Counted from the first letter of the stretch, positions 16,793 to 25,229 are shown. The stretch: 64,000 nucleotides of DNA from Pseudotabrizicola sp051200875 (GCF_051200875.1 NZ_CP195191.1:3100001-3164000), one strand, 5' to 3'. Made by a program: numbers and translations. The notes: generated by a model not told the origin, from the sequence alone.

Positions 16793-16916
16793 TTCGGACT
16801 CCCCCGGACGCCCTTTCGTGCCCTAAACCACCAGCCTTGCGCAAGGGGCAGCGAGTCTCGGGGGATTGTCCGAATATTTCACCATCAAAGCAGGGCAATA
16901 GGCTTTCTGCCCCTTG

Positions 16917-17528
16917 TCAATCCAGTAGGTTTACACCCGCTGCCAGCATTTGATCCTTCGCTTCGGCCAGCGAGTTATTAAGATCAATGCCGCGGCATGC
17001 ACCCAAAAGGACAGTTGCGTCAAATCCAAGTCTTGCGGCGTCCAATGCAGAGTAGGCCACGCAGTAATCTGTCGCCAATCCGACAAAGGTGACAGAAGTC
17101 ACGCCGCGTGACCGCAAATAGCCCTCAAGCCCTGTCGATGTCGCGTGGTCGTTTTCAAAGAAAGCGGAATAGCTGTCGATCTGCTTTCTGAACCCCTTGC
17201 GGATGATCAACTGGGCAGCATCGGTCTGCAGTTCTTTGTGAAACTCCGCGCCGTGGTTGCCTTGAACGCAGTGGACTGGCCAAAGCACCTGTGGTCCGTA
17301 GGGCATCGTCGTCAAGCTGAACGGTTCGGCTCCGGGGTGGTTGGCCGCAAAAGACGCATGTTCTGAAGGGTGCCAATCCTGTGTCAGGACAATGGTGGCG
17401 AAATCAGCCATCAATGCGTTGATCCGGGGAATGATCTCATCGCCACCAGCGACCGCCAACGCTCCTCCGGGGCAGAAATCATTCTGGACGTCGATCACGA
17501 TCAAGGCTTCGCTTTGGTGCCGCATCAT
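16917..17528 (-). CDS. pncA: Nicotinamidase / pyrazinamidase
   Basis: 203-residue isochorismatase-fold amidase converting nicotinamide to nicotinate. The catalytic triad is visible: Asp13 in IVIDVQNDFCPGG, Lys in IIRKGFRKQ, and the nucleophilic Cys in GLATDYCVAYSAL. The metal site is formed by the DWHPSEHASF segment. SD AAGGA lies 5 bases from the first of two adjacent ATGs, supporting 17528. It feeds its product directly to PncB encoded downstream. It is divergent from trhO across less than 100 bases. Confidence 0.96.
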   Translation of the reverse strand: MMRHQSEALIVIDVQNDFCPGGALAVAGGDEIIPRINALMADFATIVLTQDWHPSEHASFAANHPGAEPFSLTTMPYGPQVLWPVHCVQGNHGAEFHKELQTDAAQLIIRKGFRKQIDSYSAFFENDHATSTGLEGYLRSRGVTSVTFVGLATDYCVAYSALDAARLGFDATVLLGACRGIDLNNSLAEAKDQMLAAGVNLLD

Positions 17529-17624
17529 GCGCTTCCTTTTCTTTTCTAACTGCGTAAGCGGCTTGTCCCTCCTGCGTCAAGCGATGCGCTTGAATTCAGT
17601 ACGTTCTCGGTGCAAAGGCAGAAT

Positions 17625-18527
17625 ATGCAAATCGTCTGTGCCCTCTATCATTTCACCCGCTTCACGGACCCTGCGTCCTTGAAGCTGCCTCTGCTTGAAG
17701 TTTGCAATGCGAATTCGATCAAGGGTTCGTTGCTCTTGGCCAAGGAGGGGATAAACGGAACGATTGCCGGCAGCCGTGCGGGTATTGACGCCGTGCTGGC
17801 CTATATTCGCGGTTTGCCGGGATGCGCTGACTTGGAGTGGAAGGAAAGCTATGCCGAAGAGCCGCCATTCGGTCGGATGAAGGTAAAGCTGAAACGCGAG
17901 ATCGTGACGATGGGTGTTCCGCACGTGGATCCAAAGGCGCGAGTTGGACATTACGTCGAAGCAAAAGACTGGAACGCCCTGATCAGTGCCCCGGACGTTG
18001 CGATTATTGATACCCGAAATGATTATGAAGTCGCAATTGGCACATTTGCCGGGGCCGTTGACCCCCTAACAAAGTCTTTCCGGGAATTTCCTGCGTGGTG
18101 GGAAGAAAACAAGCATCGGTTTCACAACAAGCGTATCGCCATGTTCTGCACCGGCGGAATCCGTTGCGAAAAGTCGACGAACTTTCTTTTGTCTCAGGGA
18201 ATTGATGATGTCTTCCACTTAAAGGGCGGCATCCTGAAATACCTTGAAGAAGTTCCCGAAGATCAGAGCCTCTGGAAGGGGGAGTGCTTTGTTTTTGATG
18301 GCCGCGTGTCGGTTGGTCATGGGCTGAAACCGGGCGACAATGAAAGCTGCGGTGCCTGCCGTCGCGCTGTCACGCCCAAGGACCGTGCCCATCCGGACTA
18401 TGAAAAGGGCGTATGCTGTCCAGCCTGCGTCAATGACTACAGCGCCGAAGACAGAGCCCGTTTCCGTGAACGGCAAAAACAGATGGACTTGGCTGCCGCG
18501 CGCGGTGAAACGCATCTTGGCGCGTAA
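17625..18527 (+). CDS. trhO: tRNA uridine-34 hydroxylase TrhO (rhodanese-like)
   Basis: About 300 residues. N-terminal acylphosphatase-like domain (GINGTIAGSRAGIDAVLAYI) and central rhodanese domain with the catalytic Cys in MFCTGGIRCEK. TrhO performs O2-dependent hydroxylation of U34 in tRNAs, the first step towards cmo5U/mo5U. A cysteine-rich tail (CGACRRA and CCPAC) resembles a zinc-binding element of longer family members. A GTG at 17610 is in frame, but AAAGG at 17614-17618 is correctly placed only for the ATG at 17625. Cytoplasmic and monocistronic. Confidence 0.93.
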   Translation: MQIVCALYHFTRFTDPASLKLPLLEVCNANSIKGSLLLAKEGINGTIAGSRAGIDAVLAYIRGLPGCADLEWKESYAEEPPFGRMKVKLKREIVTMGVPHVDPKARVGHYVEAKDWNALISAPDVAIIDTRNDYEVAIGTFAGAVDPLTKSFREFPAWWEENKHRFHNKRIAMFCTGGIRCEKSTNFLLSQGIDDVFHLKGGILKYLEEVPEDQSLWKGECFVFDGRVSVGHGLKPGDNESCGACRRAVTPKDRAHPDYEKGVCCPACVNDYSAEDRARFRERQKQMDLAAARGETHLGA

Positions 18528-18535
18528 GCCGAGAC

Positions 18536-19228
18536 TCAGCGAAATGCGGTCATGATCTGATCCAGCGGCTTCTTGCGTTTGGCAACGGCCGGGACCGTTG
18601 CCCCTTCTGCCGGATAGCCAACAGGAAGGATCATCACGGCCTTTTCCTGAGCGGGCCGTCTACAAAGTTCGGGTAAGAACTTCATCGGGTTGGGCGTGTG
18701 TTCCAAGCAGACCAGACCCGCATGGTGCAAAGCTGTGATCAAGATCCCTGTGGCGATCCCGACGCTTTCTGGAACGTAGTAATTCTTATAACGCTCGCCG
18801 TCTTCGGTAACGCCGAACCGCTGAGCAAAGACCACGGTCAACCAGGGTGCATCTGTCAAATGCGGCTTGCTGACCCCTGTGCCAATGGGCTCCAGCGCCG
18901 CAAGCCATTCATCTCCTGCGCCACCCGCATAAAACTCCGCTTCCTCGATTTCGGCCGCCTCACGGATGCGCGCTTTCATCGCTGGATCAGCAATTGCGGC
19001 GAAATGCCAAGGTTGGTGATTGGCCCCGGAGGGAGCCGTTCCCGCCGCCGCAATGCAGGCGGAAATGACTTCTTCCGCAACGCCTTCACTTGAAAATTGT
19101 CTAACCGAGTGTCGTTTCCTCATGTAGTCACGAAACGCGCAAGCCGCTTTCAGGCTTTCCTCCGCCGGAAGTTGTACGCGATCAGGAAGAGGAAGTGCTT
19201 CATACTTGACCTCACCCTTGCGATACAT
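18536..19228 (-). CDS. Nitroreductase-fold flavoprotein of the iodotyrosine deiodinase (IYD) subfamily
   Basis: 230 residues. FMN-binding features are RKRHSVRQFS near residue 38 and TAPSGANHQPWHF near 64. The match to IYD is specific: the C-terminus runs RPAQEKAVMILPVGYP then ATVP and KRKKPLDQIM, the human IYD ending. The active-site lid residues that grip halotyrosine in IYD are all present as Glu96, Tyr100 and Lys121. Predicted activity is reductive dehalogenation of halogenated tyrosine (or a related phenol) using reduced FMN. It ends 8 bases from the convergent trhO and starts 1 base after the iron-exporter stop, so they may be co-transcribed. Confidence 0.82.
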   Translation of the reverse strand: MYRKGEVKYEALPLPDRVQLPAEESLKAACAFRDYMRKRHSVRQFSSEGVAEEVISACIAAAGTAPSGANHQPWHFAAIADPAMKARIREAAEIEEAEFYAGGAGDEWLAALEPIGTGVSKPHLTDAPWLTVVFAQRFGVTEDGERYKNYYVPESVGIATGILITALHHAGLVCLEHTPNPMKFLPELCRRPAQEKAVMILPVGYPAEGATVPAVAKRKKPLDQIMTAFR

Positions 19229-19229
19229 C

Positions 19230-20207
19230 TCAGCCGCCTCCGATCAATGCTCCTGCTGCAAAGACCAAAGCACCGCCAAGAACGACTTGCAACGCTGCGC
19301 GAAGAAAAGGCGTTTCCATATAACGGTTCTGGATCCAGGCGATTGCCCAAAGCTCGACGAAAACAATGATCATGGCCAGCGTCGTGGCTGTCCAGAATTC
19401 TGGGATCAGATATGGCAAGGCATGGCCCATGCCACCAACAGTCGTCATCACCCCGCTTGCCAGCCCGCGCTTCCAGGGGCTGCCGCGCCCGGAAAGAACG
19501 CCATCATCATGGGCGGCCTCGGTAAAGCCCATGGAAATGCCGGCGCCGACACTCGCGGCGCTCCCGACCAAGAAGGTGGTCCAAGTGTCCTGCGTGGCAA
19601 AGGCCGTGGCAAAGATAGGCGCCAAGGTTGACACCGATCCATCCATTAGGCCGGCCAAACCGGGTTGAACCCAAGTCAGGATGAATTGTCGCTTTGCTGC
19701 CCGGCCTTCTTCTTTCTCGGCGCTTTCGTCGACATGTGTCGAAACCAGATCATCGGCTTTGCGCTTGTGGCCCGCCTCAGCTGCCGCTAGGTCACCCAAG
19801 AGTTTCCGCGTATCAGCATCCGAAGTCGCCTGAGCGGCCTTCAAATAGAAAGCTTCGGCCTGATGCTCCATTGCCTCCGCCTCGGCGCGGATCGTTTCCA
19901 GGGGGAGGTTCTCAACCAGCCAGATCGGTCTGCGGGCATAGAACCCTGCCACGTGCTCGCGTCTGATCAGCGGGATCACCGAGCCAAAGCGCCGTTGGTG
20001 AAGGTCGATCAACTTTTGCCGATGACCGTCTTCTTCTACAGCCATGCCATCAAAGACAGCGGCCGAAGCTGGAAAATCTCCCCGAAGCCGTTCGGCATAA
20101 CTCCGGTAAATTCGGGCGTCATCCTCCTCCGAGGATATTGCCAAGGCCAAGACCTCTTGCTCGGAAAGATCAGAAAACCTGCGCCGGTTGGTTAAAGCTG
20201 AAAGCAT
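19230..20207 (-). CDS. mbfA: Er-VIT iron exporter (MbfA-like ferritin/VIT1 fusion)
   Basis: 325 residues. The N-terminal half is a ferritin/erythrin-like di-iron domain (SSEEDDARIYRSYAE and MAVEEDGHRQKL give Glu and His ligands; LAAAEAGHKRKADDL forms a later helix). The C-terminal half is a VIT1/CCC1 membrane domain with about five helices (GSAASVGAGISMGFTEAAHDD). MbfA of rhizobia exports iron and protects against iron and peroxide stress. An SD AGGTGG precedes the ATG, and directly behind it is a perfect Irr-type box at 20218, matching how mbfA is regulated. Confidence 0.92.
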   Translation of the reverse strand: MLSALTNRRRFSDLSEQEVLALAISSEEDDARIYRSYAERLRGDFPASAAVFDGMAVEEDGHRQKLIDLHQRRFGSVIPLIRREHVAGFYARRPIWLVENLPLETIRAEAEAMEHQAEAFYLKAAQATSDADTRKLLGDLAAAEAGHKRKADDLVSTHVDESAEKEEGRAAKRQFILTWVQPGLAGLMDGSVSTLAPIFATAFATQDTWTTFLVGSAASVGAGISMGFTEAAHDDGVLSGRGSPWKRGLASGVMTTVGGMGHALPYLIPEFWTATTLAMIIVFVELWAIAWIQNRYMETPFLRAALQVVLGGALVFAAGALIGGG

Positions 20208-20217
20208 GGGCCACCTT

Positions 20218-20232
20218 TTAGAATGATTCTAA
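20218..20232 (-). promoter_or_regulatory. ICE-type Irr operator before mbfA
   Basis: TTAGAA-TGA-TTCTAA is a perfect dyad matching the iron control element bound by Irr. On the minus strand a -35-like TTGCAA and a -10-like TATGTT with 16 bases between them lie just upstream, so the dyad would cover the transcription start and repress when iron is low. Confidence 0.75.
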
Positions 20233-20279
20233 CATAAGCTTCCTCCAGAATGTTGCAAGCCTTCGAATTTTGCCAAAAC

Positions 20280-20352
20280 TGAACTGATCGGTTTATTTTT
20301 GGCTTGTGAAACTAAACGAATCGGTTCAGAAATATATGAACGAAACGGTTCA
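20280..20352. promoter_or_regulatory. Three TGAAC-N6-GTTCA-like operator boxes
   Basis: Boxes are at 20280-20295 (TGAACTGATCGGTTTA), 20313-20328 (TAAACGAATCGGTTCA) and 20337-20352 (TGAACGAAACGGTTCA). The last is a perfect 5-base dyad and the other two are one mismatch away. They sit before a secreted-peptide gene that is followed by a TetR regulator. Autoregulation by that TetR protein is the simplest reading. Confidence 0.6.
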
Positions 20353-20366
20353 GTTTGGAGAATGAA

Positions 20367-20543
20367 ATGCGCAAGATCGTTTTGGCCCTGACACTTTCCC
20401 TCGCTGCGGCTCCGGCCTTTGCCGGTTTTGGCAGCATTGATTTGCCTCGGCTTGACTGGCCGACCGATGAAACGGTCACAGGATCAACCAAAGGCTGTGA
20501 ATTAGATCCAAAGACTGCGGTCGAAGCGCCTGCGTGCCAATAA
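20367..20543 (+). CDS. Small secreted protein of unknown function
   Basis: 58 residues. A clear signal peptide (MRKIVLALTLSLAAAPAFA) is followed by a mature part of about 39 residues with two cysteines (GCELDP and APACQ) that could form a disulphide. GGAG lies 6 bases from the ATG; an in-frame TTG at 20355 would place the SD inside the gene and is rejected. No family recognised. It is directly downstream of three operator-like boxes and 56 bases before a TetR gene, so the two probably form one regulated unit. Confidence 0.7.
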   Translation: MRKIVLALTLSLAAAPAFAGFGSIDLPRLDWPTDETVTGSTKGCELDPKTAVEAPACQ

Positions 20544-20599
20544 CCTGTCCGCTTGCCGTCGCCCCTAGACCTGACCTATGGTGCCCCAAAGGGAGTGAC

Positions 20600-21220
20600 A
20601 TGGGCGCGACGGCACAACAGGAAATTCGGAAAGGACGAAAGTTCGATCAGGTGCTCGAAGGTGCCCGAACGATCTTTCTTCGCGATGGTTTCGAGGGCGC
20701 TTCGGTTGATGACATCGCCCGAGAAGCCGGAGTCAGCAAGGCAACGCTTTACAGCTATTTCCCCGACAAGCGCCTTTTGTTCATGGAAGTCGCAAAAGCC
20801 GAATGCCGCCGCCAGGCTGATGAGGCAGAAGAGCTTATCAACGACAGCGCACCCGTCGAACAGGTTCTGCGACTTGCCGCTGAACGGATCATGGAATTTG
20901 TTCTGTCAGATTTCGGTCAGCGCGTTTTTCGAATTTGCGTGGCCGAGAGCGACCGCTTTCCCGGCTTGGGCCACGAATTCTATCACTCCGGTCCCGAACT
21001 GATCCGGAACCGCGTTGCAGAGTACCTAGAAAAAGCTGTTCGACGTGGGGCGCTGCAGATCACGGACATCCCCTTGGCGGCCGAGCAATTCTTGCAGCTT
21101 TGCAAGGCTGACCTTCACGAACGAATGATATTTGGAATGGCGGACTGTTGCTCTGCCGTCGACCGTAAGAGGGTGATCGACGGCGCGATTTCGATGTTCA
21201 TGGCCCGCTACGGCGCTTAG
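20600..21220 (+). CDS. TetR/AcrR family transcriptional regulator
   Basis: 206 residues with the N-terminal TetR helix-turn-helix (GFEGASVDDIAREAGVSKAT then LYSYFPDKRLLFMEV). The C-terminal ligand domain resembles the AefR-like group (TetR_C_7 style). GGGAG at 20591 supports ATG 20600 over the longer frame from 20534. It likely binds the three dyads at 20280-20352 and controls itself plus the small secreted protein. It overlaps the convergent folC stop by 4 bases. Ligand unknown. Confidence 0.9.
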   Translation: MGATAQQEIRKGRKFDQVLEGARTIFLRDGFEGASVDDIAREAGVSKATLYSYFPDKRLLFMEVAKAECRRQADEAEELINDSAPVEQVLRLAAERIMEFVLSDFGQRVFRICVAESDRFPGLGHEFYHSGPELIRNRVAEYLEKAVRRGALQITDIPLAAEQFLQLCKADLHERMIFGMADCCSAVDRKRVIDGAISMFMARYGA

Positions 21221-22488
21221 CCGTTTTCCCGCAAAATCGCGCCAGCAAGATAAAGCGACCCGCAGATCAAGACGCGGGCCTGAGGGTTGGAGGCGACGAT
21301 CTGCACCAAGGCCGCCGCAACGCTATCTGCTGTTTCCGCTGAAATTCCAACGGCTTGCGCTGCGTCTCGGGTTGCCTCTGCCGGAAGCGTGTTCTTTTCT
21401 CCGGGGATCGAGACAGCGTGCAATTTGCTGACTTGTCCTGCCAAAGGCGCCATGTAGCCGCGCACGTCTTTTGTATTCAACATGCCGCAGATCAGATTGG
21501 TCTCTCGCGATGGCATCCGGGCCAAAGTCGCGGCGACCGCCTCGCCGCCAGCGGGATTGTGTCCGCCGTCCAGCCAGAGTTCGACAGAAGGCGCCGCTTC
21601 GACAAGCGGGCCGTGTTTAAGACGTTGCATCCGGGCGGGCCAAACGGCCTTCGTTACTGCTGCCTCGCAGGATCGTTCGCCAGATCCAAGCAGACGAAGA
21701 GCTGCGATGGCCATTCCCGCATTCTGGAACTGATGCAGACCCGGCAGAACGGGTGGGGGAAGATCAAGAAGGCCATTTTCGTCTTGGTAAACCAGAAGGT
21801 TACGCTCTTCCCAAACCGTCCAGTGCTGCCCATAGGCAAAGACCGGAGCGCCGAGCCTTGCCGCGCGGTCTTCGATGACGGCCAAGCCTTCTTCGGATTG
21901 AGGTCCGACGATGACAGGCACACCGCGTTTTATGATGCCAGCCTTTTCGCCCGCAATTTTGGCCAAGGTGTCGCCCAGAAAGGCCTCGTGATCCATGCTG
22001 ACGGGCGTAATTATGGTAAGTGCCGGATTTTCAACAACATTTGTTGCGTCAAGTCGGCCGCCAAGTCCCACTTCCAACAGGGTGTAGTCTGCGGCAGTCC
22101 GTGCGAAAGCCAGCAGCGCGGCGCAGGTCGTGATTTCAAAGAATGTGATCTCATCCGGACCGTTTGCCTGAACACATTCGTCCAAAAGTGCCGTTAGTGC
22201 CGGTTCGCTGATCAACTCGCCAGCAAGCCGAATCCGTTCGTGAAACCGCGCCAGATGCGGCGAGGTGTAGGCGTGTACTGTCTTTCCGCTGGCCTCAAGC
22301 CCCGCGCGGATCATCGCCTGAGTGCTGCCTTTGCCGTTTGTACCCGCAATGTGAATGACGGGCGGCAGGCTTTTCTCAGGATTGCCAAGTGCGGCAAGCA
22401 GGCGGTGTACCCGGTCCAACGTCAAATCAATGACCTTGGGGTGCAAGGTCATCATGCGCTCTAGGATCGCGTCAGAAGATTGCGACAA
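21217..22488 (-). CDS. folC: Bifunctional folylpolyglutamate synthase / dihydrofolate synthase
   Basis: 423-residue Mur-ligase-fold enzyme adding glutamate to dihydropteroate and then to folates. The ATP loop is in HIAGTNGKGSTQAMI, the FolC signature. The substrate-side region includes YTSPHLARFHERIRL and the later VGLGGRLDATNVV. The C-terminal domain has LDGGHNPAGGEA. It lies 2 bases downstream of accD on the same strand, the common accD-folC arrangement of Proteobacteria. Confidence 0.96.
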   Translation of the reverse strand: MSQSSDAILERMMTLHPKVIDLTLDRVHRLLAALGNPEKSLPPVIHIAGTNGKGSTQAMIRAGLEASGKTVHAYTSPHLARFHERIRLAGELISEPALTALLDECVQANGPDEITFFEITTCAALLAFARTAADYTLLEVGLGGRLDATNVVENPALTIITPVSMDHEAFLGDTLAKIAGEKAGIIKRGVPVIVGPQSEEGLAVIEDRAARLGAPVFAYGQHWTVWEERNLLVYQDENGLLDLPPPVLPGLHQFQNAGMAIAALRLLGSGERSCEAAVTKAVWPARMQRLKHGPLVEAAPSVELWLDGGHNPAGGEAVAATLARMPSRETNLICGMLNTKDVRGYMAPLAGQVSKLHAVSIPGEKNTLPAEATRDAAQAVGISAETADSVAAALVQIVASNPQARVLICGSLYLAGAILRENG

Positions 22489-22490
22489 GA

Positions 22491-23426
22491 TTAACCTGCC
22501 GTCGGCTTTTGATCAGCGCCCGTTTCCGCTGCAGCGCCAAGGTCTGCGGGCGGGGGAAGATCGCCTTTCACGGCGGGGGGCATACCTGTCAGCATCCGAA
22601 TGATGGTGATCAACTCGTCACGCATTTGCTTGCGATGCGTGACGCGGTCCAACATGCCGTGATCCAGCAGATACTCGGCGCGCTGGAAACCTTCGGGAAG
22701 TTTTTCGCGGATGGTTTGTTCGATCACGCGGGCACCAGCAAAGCCGATCAGGGCATTTGGTTCTGCGATCTGAACATCGCCCAGCATGGCGTAAGAGGCC
22801 GTCACGCCACCGGTAGTCGGATGCGTCAGAACCACCAGGTAGGGCAGGCGAGCGTCCTTAAGCATTTGAACTGCAACGGTTGTTCTGGGCATCTGCATCA
22901 GCCCCAGAATACCTTCCTGCATACGGGCGCCGCCGGCGGCGGAGAAGAGGATGAGGGGGCGTTTCAGTTTTACGGCGCGTTCGGCTGCGGCGATGATGGC
23001 ATTGCCGACATACATCGACATCGAACCACCCATGAAGGCAAAGTCCTGCGCGGCCATCACAACCGGAGTGCGGCCCATTTCGCCCTCGGCGACCAGCATC
23101 GCTTCCTTCTCGCCCGTTGATTTCTGGGCGGCCTTCAGGCGTTCGGGATATTTCTTCTGATCACGGAAATGCAACGGGTCCGATACGGGTTCCGGCACCT
23201 TCACTTCGTTGAAAATACCACCGTCAAACAAAGACTTAAACCGATCACGCGGCGAGATGGCCATGTGGTGATCGCAGTTCGTGCAGACGTTCAGGTTCCC
23301 CGCGAGTTCGCGATGGAAGAGCATTGTTCCGCATTCGGAGCATTTCGTCCAAAGGTTCTCGGGCACCTCGCGGCGCGAAAACAGCGAGTTGATCTTGGGG
23401 CGAACGTAGTTCGAAATCCAGTTCAT
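22491..23426 (-). CDS. accD: Acetyl-CoA carboxylase carboxyltransferase subunit beta
   Basis: 311 residues. N-terminal zinc ribbon with CSECGTMLF and CTNCDHHM (four cysteines), then the crotonase-fold carboxyltransferase domain (FSAAGGARMQEG, and GGVTASYAMLGD). With AccA it transfers carboxyl from biotin to acetyl-CoA, the first step of fatty-acid synthesis. The frame extends to 23735 but the protein start MNWISNYVRPKI fits only ATG 23426. The C-terminus has a short low-complexity tail rich in Pro and Ala. Probably co-transcribed with folC. Confidence 0.96.
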   Translation of the reverse strand: MNWISNYVRPKINSLFSRREVPENLWTKCSECGTMLFHRELAGNLNVCTNCDHHMAISPRDRFKSLFDGGIFNEVKVPEPVSDPLHFRDQKKYPERLKAAQKSTGEKEAMLVAEGEMGRTPVVMAAQDFAFMGGSMSMYVGNAIIAAAERAVKLKRPLILFSAAGGARMQEGILGLMQMPRTTVAVQMLKDARLPYLVVLTHPTTGGVTASYAMLGDVQIAEPNALIGFAGARVIEQTIREKLPEGFQRAEYLLDHGMLDRVTHRKQMRDELITIIRMLTGMPPAVKGDLPPPADLGAAAETGADQKPTAG

Positions 23427-23554
23427 GCGGGTGAGCCTTTCGGGTTCCGACGATTGCCTTGAGATAGAGAAACAGGGGGCGAATTGCAATCCGATGGGTG
23501 TCACCCTTTGTACACCCCCTGTGCAGACAAAAAGCTGCCGCAGGAAATTTGCCG

Positions 23555-24412
23555 TCAGACCTGATAGGCCTTTGCTGGCAGGCGGAGGATCAGGTTGGGG
23601 TCGGGGCTGATTTGTTGCCAGATGTCCCAAAGGCTGGCCTGACCGACGCCGAAGAAGTTGCCGCCGGTTTGTTCCAGCATGTCGGTGATGATCTGGAAAT
23701 GCAGATGGGGCGCCCATCCGCCATTTTCGTGCCAATCCCCAAGGTCAGCGATGTGCTGCCCCGCCGTCACCTGCGCCCCATGCGACAACAGACGGGCCAG
23801 GCTGCCGCCGAGATGGCCGTAGAGGGTAAAGAACGGAGCGTCTTTGGTCCGATGTTCCAGAATCAGGGTATGGCCGTAATCAAGCGGATCTGCGTTATAG
23901 GTCAGGACATGCACTTTACCGTCATAGGGGGCATAGACAGGCGTTCCAGCCGGGGCAAAGACATCAATCCCCAGATGGATCGTCCGGCGTTCCGGGCTGG
24001 CCGTGTCTGCGAATTGCGGCGTGGCATAGACGGAGCGGTTTTCACCATAAAGCCCCAGCCCATAGGTCGCGCCGTTGGTCGCGAACCATGCATCGAAGGC
24101 CCGGTCTGAAAAGGCAGGCATGTCGGGCCGTTCGCCGCGCGTGGGCAGGGCGGTGTTTGGTGCATTGTCGAGTGCTGGGGAGAACAAGGCTGCGGGCGAG
24201 GACTGTTTGAGATAGTCCACCACGGCTGCCGCACCGCGAACCGCCTCTTGCCCCAGACCCGCACGCAAGACGGCCCGCAGCAGGCCTTTGTCGATGGGGG
24301 CAAGTCGCTGCGCGACAGGGGCGGGCGCGTCCGACAGCAGTCGGGGCAGATCTTCGGCCGGGATGCCGGATTGACGAAGGGCTGCGTAAAGATCGGGTTG
24401 GTCGGCAATCAT
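23555..24412 (-). CDS. M23-family peptidase-like protein
   Basis: 285 residues starting at MIADQPDLYA, with no signal peptide. A lysostaphin-type M23 domain fills residues about 140-260. Zinc ligands are His146 and Asp150 in HLGIDVFAPAGTP and the later His236/His238 in APHLHFQ, so the site looks intact. The domain closely resembles the M23-like module I recall in the middle of kinase-M23-aminotransferase fusion proteins, whose other modules are encoded at 11770-13955. Without an export signal a classical wall-hydrolase role is doubtful. The start overlaps the upstream acyltransferase gene in ATGA. Confidence 0.82.
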   Translation of the reverse strand: MIADQPDLYAALRQSGIPAEDLPRLLSDAPAPVAQRLAPIDKGLLRAVLRAGLGQEAVRGAAAVVDYLKQSSPAALFSPALDNAPNTALPTRGERPDMPAFSDRAFDAWFATNGATYGLGLYGENRSVYATPQFADTASPERRTIHLGIDVFAPAGTPVYAPYDGKVHVLTYNADPLDYGHTLILEHRTKDAPFFTLYGHLGGSLARLLSHGAQVTAGQHIADLGDWHENGGWAPHLHFQIITDMLEQTGGNFFGVGQASLWDIWQQISPDPNLILRLPAKAYQV

Positions 24413-25149
24413 TGGTTCATCCAAAGTGTATAGGCCCAAACCGCGCCGAACAGCACGGGTTGGTGGATCAGGTAGATCGCAAGGCTGTGTCGCCCCGGCC
24501 AAGCCAAGGCGCGGCCGATCGGCCCCGGTTGCCAGCGGGCAAGGCTGGCCCAAAGCCCAGCCGTATCTGCGAGCCGGGCGAAAGCGATGCCAAAGAGGAT
24601 CGGGCTGAGCCAAGGCAGGATCGGCTCGTAATCCATCATCTGCGGAATTTGCGTGGAAAGACCCAACCAGAGCAGCGAGGCATGATTGAAGAGGTCGGTT
24701 TTCGGGTAATGCGGTGCGGCGAAGGCGGCGACGGCGGCGACCAGAACCGCGAGAACGGGCAGGCGCAGAAAGGCAAGGCCGATGAGGCTGCCCGCCGCGA
24801 TCATGTGAAGGATGCCCCAGCGAATGAACTGGGCCCCCATGGCGTAATAGGTTGCGACCGTGATCAGCAGAGCCGCAAAGGAGACCATCACGAAACGGCG
24901 CATGAAGGGGCGCCAGTGAATGCGATCACGATGCGCAAGCCAGAGCGATACGCCGACAAGGATCAGAAAGCTGGAGGCGATACCTCGGGCAAACCACGGC
25001 CAAAAGCCGCTAAAGACGAGCCCCGGTGCGGTATGGCCGAAAAGCATGAGATCAAACGTGAAGTGGAAGACAGCCATGCAAAGAAGCGCGAGGCTACGGG
25101 CATGATCCAATGCGAAAATGCGCCTGCCGATCGGTCTTGCTTGCCCCAT
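24409..25149 (-). CDS. DUF1624 heparan-alpha-glucosaminide N-acetyltransferase-like membrane protein
   Basis: 246 residues with about seven hydrophobic helices. Recognisable are the N-terminal LDHARSLALLCMAVFHFTFD, and the C-terminal RHSLAIYLIHQP typical of integral-membrane acyltransferases. Family members carry acetyl groups across membranes to sugars; the bacterial substrate is unknown. It overlaps the M23 gene downstream by 4 bases, so the pair is likely translated together. The start at 25149 gives a short charged N-terminus before the first helix. Confidence 0.82.
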   Translation of the reverse strand: MGQARPIGRRIFALDHARSLALLCMAVFHFTFDLMLFGHTAPGLVFSGFWPWFARGIASSFLILVGVSLWLAHRDRIHWRPFMRRFVMVSFAALLITVATYYAMGAQFIRWGILHMIAAGSLIGLAFLRLPVLAVLVAAVAAFAAPHYPKTDLFNHASLLWLGLSTQIPQMMDYEPILPWLSPILFGIAFARLADTAGLWASLARWQPGPIGRALAWPGRHSLAIYLIHQPVLFGAVWAYTLWMNQ

Positions 25150-25203
25150 GCCAAATCCAACTGATGTTTCGCCGTCAGGCTATCTGAGGATTTATCCAAA
25201 CAA

Positions 25204-25229
25204 AAGGCCCGGTGCGTGGACCGGGCCTT
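25204..25229. terminator. Intrinsic terminator, perfect 10-base stem
   Basis: AAGGCCCGGT and ACCGGGCCTT pair perfectly around GCGTGG. On the minus strand a TTTTG follows, so it ends the three-gene unit 26861-25253; it also insulates the acyltransferase promoter. Confidence 0.8.
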
